A stretch of 5,561 nt of DNA from Spirochaetales bacterium (GTDB taxonomy: Bacteria; Spirochaetota; Spirochaetia; DSM-27196; SLST01). Both the position numbers and the translations under genes were made by a program. The notes under the pieces are model-generated. The model was not told the DNA's origin, did no database searches, and saw only the letters and a list, made by a program, of their open reading frames with translations. This document shows, piece by piece, positions 1 to 5,561 of the stretch (position 1 is the stretch's first letter; the number at the start of each line of letters is the position of its first letter). Where the stretch lies: NCBI GenBank assembly GCA_030642995.1, contig DAOWMR010000215.1, positions 1-5,561 on the forward strand, given 5' to 3'.

Positions 1-1277
1 ATCGGTTCCAGGGTGTTCCCGTGGGCGTCTGTTCGCATGATGACCCGGGGACGGCCGACGCAAAGTTCAAAGCCTTCTCGGCGCATCGTCTCAATGACGA
101 TTGCCATCTGGAATTCCCCGCGACCCTTCACCAGAAATCCGTCCTGATCTTCCGCGTCCTCAATCTGCAAGGAGACGTTGGTCATCGTTTCCTTGCAGAG
201 GCGTTCCCGGATCCTGGTGGATTGCACGTATCGGCCTTCCTTGCCCGCGAGAGGTCCGTTGTTCCGCGCAAAGAGCATTGTTACCGTCGGTTCATCCACA
301 GTGATTCGCCGCATGGCCCGGGGCGCGTCGCTGGTGCAAACCGTATCGCCGATATGTACCTCTTCAATCCCCGAAAGCACCGCTACGTCTCCTGGTTCCG
401 CCTGGTCGGTCTCAACAATGGAGAGTCCCTCGTAGACCTGAAGGCGGGTTACCCGGAGGTTGCTGGTGTTCCCGTCGGCCCCAATGCGGACCAGCTGGTC
501 CGCGGAACGAACTTTTCTGTTGTAGATCCGGCCGATGGCAAGGCGTCCCAGGTACTCCGAGTATCCGAGGTCGGAGACGAGCATCTGGAAGGGCTTGTCC
601 GCCTCCACGATCGGCCCGGGAATCTCTTCCTGGATCGCGTCGAGCAGCGGCTCCAGGCTCGCGCCTTCCGGAATTCCCTGAAACGTTCCGCTGCCGGGCG
701 ATTCCCCCGAACCAACAACGAATCCCACCTCGGCGAGGTCCCTGGCCGCGACTCCGTCTCTGGCAACCGCGTAGAGTAGTGGAAAATGGAACTGCTCTTC
801 CGAGGCGCTCAGATCGATGAACAGGTCGGATATCTCGTCCAGGACCACCGCGGGCCGGGCGTCTTTCCGATCGACCTTGTTGATGATGACAATCACCGGC
901 AGGTTTGCCTCGAGCGTTTTCCGGAGCACGAAACGGGTCTGAGGCAGCGGGCCTTCCGCCGCGTCTACGAGCAGCAATGCGCCGTCCGCCATGGAGAGGG
1001 CGCGTTCCACCTCGCCGCCGAAATCGGCGTGTCCAGGGGTATCGATGATGTTGATCTTGACGCCCTTCCAACCGATGGCGCAGTTCTTTGCGGCTATGGT
1101 GATGCCGCGTTCCCGTTCCAGATCCATACGGTCCATGAGGCGGTCTTTCACGATCTGTCCTTTTCGGAACAGCCCGGAACTGCGGAACATCGCATCAACC
1201 AGTGTCGTTTTGCCGTGGTCAACGTGGGCGATGATCGCCACGTTGCGGATATTTTCGTTTCGTGTGTATGTACTCAT
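1..1277 (-). CDS. typA: TypA/BipA ribosome-associated translational GTPase, partial (C-terminus beyond the left edge)
   Basis: A reading frame runs without a stop from an ATG at 1277 (minus strand) to the left edge: about 425 residues of a protein usually near 605-615. TypA binds the 70S ribosome as an EF-G-like GTPase and is linked to ribosome assembly and stress or cold adaptation. Visible G-domain motifs are the P-loop AHVDHGKTT (residues 17-25), switch I RERGITI (55-61), DTPGH (79-83) and NKVD (133-136). The beta-barrel domain II starts near residue 230 (FQMLVSDLGYSEYLGRL). GKEGRYVQS (about 345-353) and GRGEFQMAIVIETMRREGFE (385-404) are family hallmarks that separate TypA from EF-G and LepA. 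Two oddities: the G5 position reads YAVA (169-172) where YASA is usual, and about 20 extra Gly/Ser-rich residues lie around 184-205. The ATG is chosen because family members begin about ten residues before RN[VI]AIIAHVDHG; no Shine-Dalgarno precedes it. It is transcribed divergently from fhs. The identification is firm. Confidence 0.96.
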   Translation of the reverse strand, partial: MSTYTRNENIRNVAIIAHVDHGKTTLVDAMFRSSGLFRKGQIVKDRLMDRMDLERERGITIAAKNCAIGWKGVKINIIDTPGHADFGGEVERALSMADGALLLVDAAEGPLPQTRFVLRKTLEANLPVIVIINKVDRKDARPAVVLDEISDLFIDLSASEEQFHFPLLYAVARDGVAARDLAEVGFVVGSGESPGSGTFQGIPEGASLEPLLDAIQEEIPGPIVEADKPFQMLVSDLGYSEYLGRLAIGRIYNRKVRSADQLVRIGADGNTSNLRVTRLQVYEGLSIVETDQAEPGDVAVLSGIEEVHIGDTVCTSDAPRAMRRITVDEPTVTMLFARNNGPLAGKEGRYVQSTRIRERLCKETMTNVSLQIEDAEDQDGFLVKGRGEFQMAIVIETMRREGFELCVGRPRVIMRTDAHGNTLEP

Positions 1278-1287
1278 TGGAGACGCG

Positions 1288-1316
1288 AATATTGGCGCTG
1301 GAAATGCGAAAGTCAA
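1288..1316 (-). promoter_or_regulatory. Candidate sigma70-type promoter for typA
   Basis: Read on the minus strand, TTGACT (1316-1311, five of six matches to TTGACA) is followed by a 17-nt spacer and AATATT (1293-1288, four of six matches to TATAAT). It is the best promoter-like pair seen upstream of typA. Only 10 nt separate the -10 box from the ATG, so transcription would start about 3-6 nt before the start codon and give a nearly leaderless mRNA. This is a consensus match only; the true promoter could lie elsewhere in the 215-nt gap. Confidence 0.45.
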
Positions 1317-1394
1317 GGACCCGACTCTGGAACCGGGCGGCAAGTGAGGCTCCGACTGAAATAGAAAGATGAAATCGATCTGAAGTGCAGTCTG

Positions 1395-1423
1395 TTGCGA
1401 CGCGCAATCATTTCTGCTATCAC
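1395..1423 (+). promoter_or_regulatory. Candidate sigma70-type promoter for the fhs operon
   Basis: TTGCGA (1395-1400) is separated by 17 nt from TATCAC (1418-1423), each with four of six consensus matches. A TG one base upstream of the -10 (TGC, 1415-1417) gives an extended -10 element. Transcription would begin near 1430 and leave a leader of about 60 nt that contains the inverted repeat at 1448-1478. The match is moderate and rests on consensus and placement alone. It is the only reasonable candidate seen between typA and fhs on this strand. Confidence 0.4.
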
Positions 1424-1447
1424 TCGGGTATTCCTACGAGCACGGTA

Positions 1448-1478
1448 GACAATGATGATTCATTCCTTAATCATTGTC
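1448..1478 (+). repeat. 9-bp perfect inverted repeat in the fhs leader (hairpin or operator)
   Basis: GACAATGAT (1448-1456) and ATCATTGTC (1470-1478) are perfect reverse complements around a 13-nt loop. The right arm ends four bases before GGAGG of the fhs ribosome binding site. The stem is AT-rich, lacks a T-tract, and sits upstream of the gene, so it does not look like a terminator. It could be an operator for a dimeric regulator or an RNA stem in the leader. The loop contains TTCCT (1463-1467), complementary to AGGAA (1485-1489) in the Shine-Dalgarno. The symmetry is directly visible; its role is unknown. Confidence 0.6.
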
Positions 1479-1481
1479 CGC

Positions 1482-1490
1482 GGGAGGAAG
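1482..1490 (+). promoter_or_regulatory. Ribosome binding site that fixes the fhs start
   Basis: GGGAGGAAG contains a full GGAGG (1483-1487) five bases before the ATG at 1493. It decides the start: an in-frame ATG at 1385 would add 36 residues with no family resemblance, would read through the inverted repeat, and would lie upstream of the candidate promoter. Confidence 0.85.
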
Positions 1491-1492
1491 CC

Positions 1493-3259
1493 ATGGTGAA
1501 ACTGGATCCCACACAGCTGAAGGACTGGGAGATCGCTCTCGCCGCAGAAGACGACATGAAGAAGGTGACTGAGATTGCCGGAAGTCTCGGGATCGAAGAA
1601 CGAGAACTCTTCCCGTACGGGCACTACGTCGGCAAGCTCGACTACATGCGGATACTTGACCGGCTCGAGGAGAAACCAAACGGCAAATACGTCGAGGTTA
1701 CCGCCATCACCCCCACACCCCTGGGAGAGGGCAAGACGACCACAACCATGGGCATCGTCGAAGGGCTGGGAAAGATCGGCAAGAGCGTCATGGGCGCCAT
1801 TCGACAGCCCTCCGGAGGTCCCACCTTCAATATCAAAGGATCCGCTGCCGGTGGGGGGCTCGCCCAGTGTATTCCCCTGGCCGATTTCAGCCTGGGGCTG
1901 ACAGGAGACATTGACGCCATCACCAACGCCCACAATCTGGCCATGGTCGCACTGACCTCTCGCCTGCAGCACGAGTTCAACTATGGCGACAAAACCCTGG
2001 CCAAAAAGAACCTCAAACGATTGGACATCAACCCCCGCAATATCGCCATCGGATGGGCCATGGACTTCTCCGCCCAGGCGCTGCGCGAGATCACGATCGG
2101 AATTGGATCTCACATGGACGGCTTCATGATGAAGAGCGGTTTCCAGATCACCGTGTCCTCGGAGATCATGGCTATCCTTGCCGTCGCCCGCGATCTGGCC
2201 GATATGCGCCGGCGGATGGGCCGGATCGTCGTCGCCTACGACAAGCGTGGCAGGCCCGTCACCACCGGAGATCTCGAAGTTGACGGCGCCATGACCGCCA
2301 TAATGGCCAAAGCCATCAATCCCAACCTCATGCAGACCATAGAGGGGCAGCCGGTACTGGTGCACGCCGGCCCCTTCGCAAATATCGCCATCGGGCAGTC
2401 TTCCATCATTGCGGACCGCCTGGGCCTCAAGCTCGCCGACTACCACGTCACCGAAAGCGGATTCGGGGCGGACATCGGCTTCGAAAAATTCTGGAACCTG
2501 AAGTGTCGCTTCTCCGGGCTCAGGCCCCACTGCTCGGTCATCGTGTGCACGGTACGTGCGCTGAAAATGCACGGCGGCGGTCCCAAAGTCACCCCGGGCA
2601 AGCCCCTGGACCCCGTATACAAGGAACCGAACGTTGCCCTCGTTGAGAAGGGAATTGAGAATCTCCTCGCCCACGTGGAGACCGTCAAGAAGAGCGGTAT
2701 CGCTCCTGTCGTTTGTATCAACCACTTCTATACGGACACCGATGAAGAGATCAAAGTCATCAGACGTGCCGCAGAAGCCGCCGGCGCTCGGGTCGCGGTC
2801 TCGCTGCATTGGCTGAAGGGTGGTGAGGGCGCTGTTGAGCTCGCGAATGCGGTGGTGGACGCCTGTGAGGAGGAACGCCCGTTCAGTTTCCTCTACGGCG
2901 AAGAGACCCCGGCAAAAGAACGGATTGAGCTCATCGCCAGGGAAGTGTACGGCGCCGATGGTGTATCCTACTCGTCCGAAGCGGAGGCGAAACTGAAGGT
3001 GGCAGGCGAAGATCCCGAGATGCAGAAACTCGGCATCTGCATGGTGAAGACCCATCTGAGCCTCTCACACGATCCGACGATCAAGGGGCGACCGAAAGGA
3101 TGGACGCTCCCGATCAGGGACGTACAGGCTTACATGGGAGCAGGTTTCCTGGTGCCGATTGCAGGAGACATCAAGCTCATGCCCGGCACGGCCTCGGATC
3201 CGGCATTCAGGAGAATTGACGTGGATGTGAAGACGGGCAAGGTCAAAGGGCTGTTCTAA
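1493..3259 (+). CDS. fhs: Formate-tetrahydrofolate ligase (10-formyl-THF synthetase)
   Basis: This 588-residue cytosolic enzyme joins formate to tetrahydrofolate with ATP hydrolysis, giving 10-formyl-THF; in reverse it can make ATP. It serves the methyl branch of the Wood-Ljungdahl pathway and one-carbon supply for purines. The ATP-binding loop is TPLGEGKTTTT (residues 75-85). The first family signature appears as FNIKGSAAGGGLAQ (112-125) and the second as VSSEIMA (221-227). The C-terminus carries the usual GICMVKT (514-520) followed by an AGAGF-like segment and the GDI..MPG motif. It is longer than the roughly 560-residue clostridial enzymes, which fits the longer form I associate with Desulfobacterota and some other anaerobes (recollection, not a search). 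Compared with the Moorella enzyme, Gln105 follows Arg104 where Arg-Glu is usual, and signature 1 has Ser117 for Gly. It is the first gene of an operon; nuoE follows after 14 nt. The family assignment is secure. Confidence 0.98.
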   Translation: MVKLDPTQLKDWEIALAAEDDMKKVTEIAGSLGIEERELFPYGHYVGKLDYMRILDRLEEKPNGKYVEVTAITPTPLGEGKTTTTMGIVEGLGKIGKSVMGAIRQPSGGPTFNIKGSAAGGGLAQCIPLADFSLGLTGDIDAITNAHNLAMVALTSRLQHEFNYGDKTLAKKNLKRLDINPRNIAIGWAMDFSAQALREITIGIGSHMDGFMMKSGFQITVSSEIMAILAVARDLADMRRRMGRIVVAYDKRGRPVTTGDLEVDGAMTAIMAKAINPNLMQTIEGQPVLVHAGPFANIAIGQSSIIADRLGLKLADYHVTESGFGADIGFEKFWNLKCRFSGLRPHCSVIVCTVRALKMHGGGPKVTPGKPLDPVYKEPNVALVEKGIENLLAHVETVKKSGIAPVVCINHFYTDTDEEIKVIRRAAEAAGARVAVSLHWLKGGEGAVELANAVVDACEEERPFSFLYGEETPAKERIELIAREVYGADGVSYSSEAEAKLKVAGEDPEMQKLGICMVKTHLSLSHDPTIKGRPKGWTLPIRDVQAYMGAGFLVPIAGDIKLMPGTASDPAFRRIDVDVKTGKVKGLF

Positions 3260-3273
3260 CGGAGGACCACGCG

Positions 3274-3792
3274 ATGGGACGACGCACTACGGACCCGGCG
3301 CCGGATGTGGTTGCCGCCAGGGAGATCCTGCAAAAACACCGATTGCTCCGGGAAGAACCTGGAGCCCGCCCGGATCGAGAACGGGCCGGTGAACTCCTCA
3401 TTCCGCTCCTCCAGGACATCCAGGACGCCTACGGCTACCTGCCTCCGCAGATTCTCAAATGGGTCAGCGCGGAGACCGGGATACCGTCGTCACGCATGTA
3501 TGGTGTCATCACCTTCTACTCCCAGTTCTACCTGAAGCCCAAGGGGAAACACACCGTCAAGTGCTGCCAGGGAACCGCTTGTCACGTGAAGGGAGGCAAG
3601 GCGGTGGCTGAAGCAATTGAAGAACACCTCAACGTCGAGGACCGCGGCACCACCAGCGACATGCTGTTTAGCTACGAGACCGTACAATGCCTGGGCACCT
3701 GCTTCCTCGCTCCAGTGCTATTGGTCGGAGACGACTATCACAGCGGGATGACTCACGGTTCGGTGAAGAAGACCCTGGCGAGGTACTCGTAA
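3274..3792 (+). CDS. nuoE: NuoE/HydC-like [2Fe-2S] subunit (24-kDa diaphorase family) of a formate dehydrogenase or hydrogenase
   Basis: This 172-residue protein belongs to the NuoE family. These thioredoxin-fold subunits hold one [2Fe-2S] cluster and pass electrons to or from the FMN of NuoF. An N-terminal helical region (about 10-85) with the typical LL..LQ.IQ..YGYLP and YGV.TFYSQF segments precedes the cluster domain. The ligands are Cys98 and Cys103 (CQGTAC) and Cys139 and Cys143 (CLGTC), the normal C-x4-C and C-x3-C spacing. Cys97 is an extra neighbouring cysteine. A GGAGG at 3261-3265 lies eight bases before the ATG, and fhs ends 14 nt upstream. The stop is followed by only three bases before the nuoF-like gene, in the same reading frame. 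No other complex I genes lie in the window. The setting beside fhs and a ferredoxin-extended NuoF points to a soluble formate dehydrogenase or hydrogenase rather than respiratory complex I, but the catalytic partner is not visible. Confidence 0.93.
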   Translation: MGRRTTDPAPDVVAAREILQKHRLLREEPGARPDRERAGELLIPLLQDIQDAYGYLPPQILKWVSAETGIPSSRMYGVITFYSQFYLKPKGKHTVKCCQGTACHVKGGKAVAEAIEEHLNVEDRGTTSDMLFSYETVQCLGTCFLAPVLLVGDDYHSGMTHGSVKKTLARYS

Positions 3793-3795
3793 CCC

Positions 3796-5561
3796 GTGGC
3801 CGACAACCGTCTGGCGAGCTCCGGCCGGCTGGAGGCACTCCGCCGCCAGGTCCGTGAAGAAAGAAGCGAGAGTACCCGGAGAGTGCTCATCTGCATGACC
3901 GGATGCCGGGCCCGGGGAGCCGTGGAGCTTGCGCGGGTTTTCAGGGAGAAGCTCGAAACTTCGGGATTGGACGAATCGGTAGAGGTGGTGGATGTGGGAT
4001 GTCACGGCCAGTGCTCCCGGGCTCCCCTGATCATGATCGAACCCGAAGAGTTTCTGTACGGCAACGTGAAACCACGGGATATCGATGAGATCATCGAGGA
4101 GACGCTCAAGGAGGGACGGCCGGTATCTCGGTTGTGCGTTCAGGTGGACGGTGTTGCCGTTCCCTCAGTCGAAGATATTCCGTTCTACCGTGCCCAGGAG
4201 CGGGCTGTCCTGAAAAACTGCGGGAGGATCAATCCGCGCAGCCTGGAAGACGCGATCGCGGCGGGAAGCTATGATGCCGCGGCGAAGGCCCTCACCACGA
4301 TGACGCCGGAAGAGATCATCGCCGAAGTAGAACAATCCGGTCTTAGAGGACGCGGAGGAGCGGGATTCCCCACCGGCCTCAAGTGGGGCTTCGCACGCAA
4401 CGCGCCGGGAAACGAGAAATATCTGGTCTGCAACGCCGACGAAGGGGATCCCGGTGCGTTCATGGACAGGGCGCTCCTGGAGGGGACCCCTCACCAGGTG
4501 ATGGAAGGGATGCTCATCGCGGCCTACGCCATCGGGGCCGGCAACGGTTTCATCTACGTCCGTGCGGAATACCCCATTGCCGTCGAGCACATCACCCTGG
4601 CCATCGAACAGGCGCGCGAGTACGGGCTCATTGGGACGGATATCCTTGGCTCCGGATTTGATTTTGACATTGAGATTCGCAAGGGAGCCGGTGCTTTCGT
4701 TTGTGGAGAGGAGACCGCGCTCATCGCCTCTCTCGAGGGCAAACGCGGCATGCCCCGCCCTCGACCGCCGTTTCCGGCCAATGAGGGGTTCCGCGGGAAG
4801 CCCACCAACATCAACAACGTGGAAACTCTGGCCAACATTCCTCTCATCATTGCCGAAGGCAGCGAGGCGTTCCGAGGAAAGGGAACCGAAGGCGGGAGAG
4901 GTACGAAGATCTTCGCCCTTGCCGGGAAAGTTTGCGAGACCGGGCTCGTCGAAATGCCCATGGGCGCGACGCTCCGCCAGATCGTCTTTGACGTGGGGGG
5001 AGGGATGCCCGACGGCCGCGAGTTCAAGGCGGCCCAGATCGGCGGACCCTCCGGAGGGTGCGTGCCGGCCCAGTATCTGGATCTTCCCATAGACTACGAA
5101 TCCGTAAAGCAGGTCGGGGCGATCATGGGGTCCGGAGGACTCGTCGTCATGGACGACCGGACCTGTATGGTGGACGTGGCCAGGTTTTTCCTGGAGTTCA
5201 CCCAGAAGGAGTCGTGCGGCAAGTGCGTGCCGTGCAGGGTGGGGACCCGCCACCTGGCCGATATCCTGGAGCGGATCTGTGCCGGGGAGGGGGAACACAG
5301 CGATATCAAGAAGCTGGAGGACCTCGCAAAGGACGTGAAGGCCGGGTCTCTCTGCGGACTCGGGCAGACCGCCGCCAATCCAGTTCTCACCACCCTCGAG
5401 TTTTTCCGCGACGAGTACGAGGCCCACATAGTCGAGAAGCGCTGTCCCGCGGGCGTGTGCAAGAGCCTTATCACATTCAGCATAGACTCCGACGCATGCA
5501 TCGGGTGTGGGCTCTGCAAGAAAGAGTGCCCGGTGAACGTCATATCGGGAGACCCGAAACA
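3796..5561 (+). CDS. nuoF: NuoF/HydB-like NAD(P)H-FMN-iron-sulfur subunit, partial (3' end beyond the window)
   Basis: At least 588 residues are present, running off the right edge. Domains in order: a thioredoxin-like [2Fe-2S] domain (about 29-105; Cys33, Cys37, Cys69, Cys73); the NuoF FMN/NAD(P)H core, with GLRGRGGAGFPTG (182-194), CNADEGDPGAF (212-222) and GAGAFVCGEET (297-307); an SLBB-like segment with GGPSGG near 416; the N3-type [4Fe-4S] site with Cys474, Cys477, Cys480 and Cys520; a CPAGVC linker (550-555); and the start of a C-terminal ferredoxin region, Cys568, Cys571, Cys574 and Cys578. A second four-cysteine set is expected past the edge. This fused architecture is that of HydB, HndC and FdhB diaphorase subunits, not of plain complex I NuoF. 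It is expected to exchange electrons between NAD(P)H and a formate dehydrogenase or hydrogenase, possibly with flavin-based bifurcation. The GTG at 3796 is the second codon after the nuoE stop in the same frame; a weak GAGG at 3780-3783 precedes it. The first [2Fe-2S] pair is CMTGC, one residue shorter than the CxGTGC I expect. Confidence 0.95.
   Translation, partial: MADNRLASSGRLEALRRQVREERSESTRRVLICMTGCRARGAVELARVFREKLETSGLDESVEVVDVGCHGQCSRAPLIMIEPEEFLYGNVKPRDIDEIIEETLKEGRPVSRLCVQVDGVAVPSVEDIPFYRAQERAVLKNCGRINPRSLEDAIAAGSYDAAAKALTTMTPEEIIAEVEQSGLRGRGGAGFPTGLKWGFARNAPGNEKYLVCNADEGDPGAFMDRALLEGTPHQVMEGMLIAAYAIGAGNGFIYVRAEYPIAVEHITLAIEQAREYGLIGTDILGSGFDFDIEIRKGAGAFVCGEETALIASLEGKRGMPRPRPPFPANEGFRGKPTNINNVETLANIPLIIAEGSEAFRGKGTEGGRGTKIFALAGKVCETGLVEMPMGATLRQIVFDVGGGMPDGREFKAAQIGGPSGGCVPAQYLDLPIDYESVKQVGAIMGSGGLVVMDDRTCMVDVARFFLEFTQKESCGKCVPCRVGTRHLADILERICAGEGEHSDIKKLEDLAKDVKAGSLCGLGQTAANPVLTTLEFFRDEYEAHIVEKRCPAGVCKSLITFSIDSDACIGCGLCKKECPVNVISGDPK

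Noticed and set aside
412..1071. Minus-strand open frame in another phase within typA
   Set aside because: It is an Arg-rich alternate-frame product of the TypA coding sequence and carries no TypA motif itself. I followed the real frame through this stretch and saw no frameshift.
21..1364. Plus-strand open frames at 21-779 and 786-1364
   Set aside because: They are antisense to typA. The minus-strand TypA frame is open and motif-rich through the whole stretch, so these are shadows.
1448..1478. Rho-independent terminator between typA and fhs
   Set aside because: The genes diverge, so no transcript needs to end here. The stem is AT-rich and has no following T-run.
1385..1492. N-terminal extension of Fhs from an ATG at 1385
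   Set aside because: The added 36 residues are not Fhs-like, the ATG precedes the likely promoter, and the ATG at 1493 has a strong ribosome binding site.
1278..1492. THF riboswitch or other known riboswitch upstream of fhs
   Set aside because: The predicted leader is only about 60 nt and I could not match known THF riboswitch core features. The simple stem at 1448-1478 does not resemble a characterised class.
1460..3055. Open frame of 531 codons on the minus strand
   Set aside because: It is antisense to fhs over nearly its whole length. Its Asp/Gly/His-rich composition is what the complement of a high-GC gene gives, and no domain is seen.
4165..5427. Open frame of 420 codons on the minus strand
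   Set aside because: It lies wholly antisense to the NuoF-like gene, whose motifs and cysteine ligands are unmistakable. Its translation shows no recognisable motif and looks like a GC-driven shadow.
3274..5561. Start of a complex I (nuo) operon
   Set aside because: The NuoF-like protein has an extra N-terminal [2Fe-2S] domain and a C-terminal ferredoxin region, and the pair follows fhs. This fits soluble formate dehydrogenase or hydrogenase modules better than NuoA-N.

Overview
The window reads as a chromosomal segment of a moderately high-GC anaerobic bacterium with folate-linked one-carbon metabolism. It holds four genes and one short intergenic region. The Fhs looks like the longer type I associate with Desulfobacterota (former Deltaproteobacteria) and other anaerobes, and the diaphorase subunits fit such an organism. 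This taxonomic reading is an inference from memory of protein families, not a search.

Layout. Positions 1-1277 (minus strand) hold the N-terminal two thirds of the ribosome-associated GTPase TypA/BipA; its C-terminus lies beyond the left edge. Positions 1278-1492 are a divergent intergenic region with a candidate promoter for each side and a 9-bp inverted repeat just before the next ribosome binding site. Positions 1493-3259 (plus) encode formate-tetrahydrofolate ligase (Fhs). Positions 3274-3792 encode a NuoE/HydC-like [2Fe-2S] protein. From 3796 to the right edge runs a HydB/HndC/FdhB-type NuoF flavoprotein, almost complete but cut inside its C-terminal ferredoxin region. The last three genes are spaced by 14 and 3 nt and are almost certainly one operon.

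How the genes fit together. Fhs uses ATP to attach formate to tetrahydrofolate, the first folate step of the methyl branch of the Wood-Ljungdahl pathway; it can also run toward formate and ATP. The NuoE/NuoF pair is the NAD(P)H-FMN-FeS half of soluble multi-subunit formate dehydrogenases and [FeFe]-hydrogenases. Next to fhs, the simplest reading is a module that interconverts CO2, formate and 10-formyl-THF with NAD(P)H as electron carrier, with the catalytic formate dehydrogenase (or hydrogenase) subunit expected just past the right edge.

Nothing in the window is clearly a new system. The points most worth a second look are the structured fhs leader, whose hairpin loop can pair with the Shine-Dalgarno sequence; substitutions at normally conserved Fhs active-site positions; and a very short predicted leader for typA.
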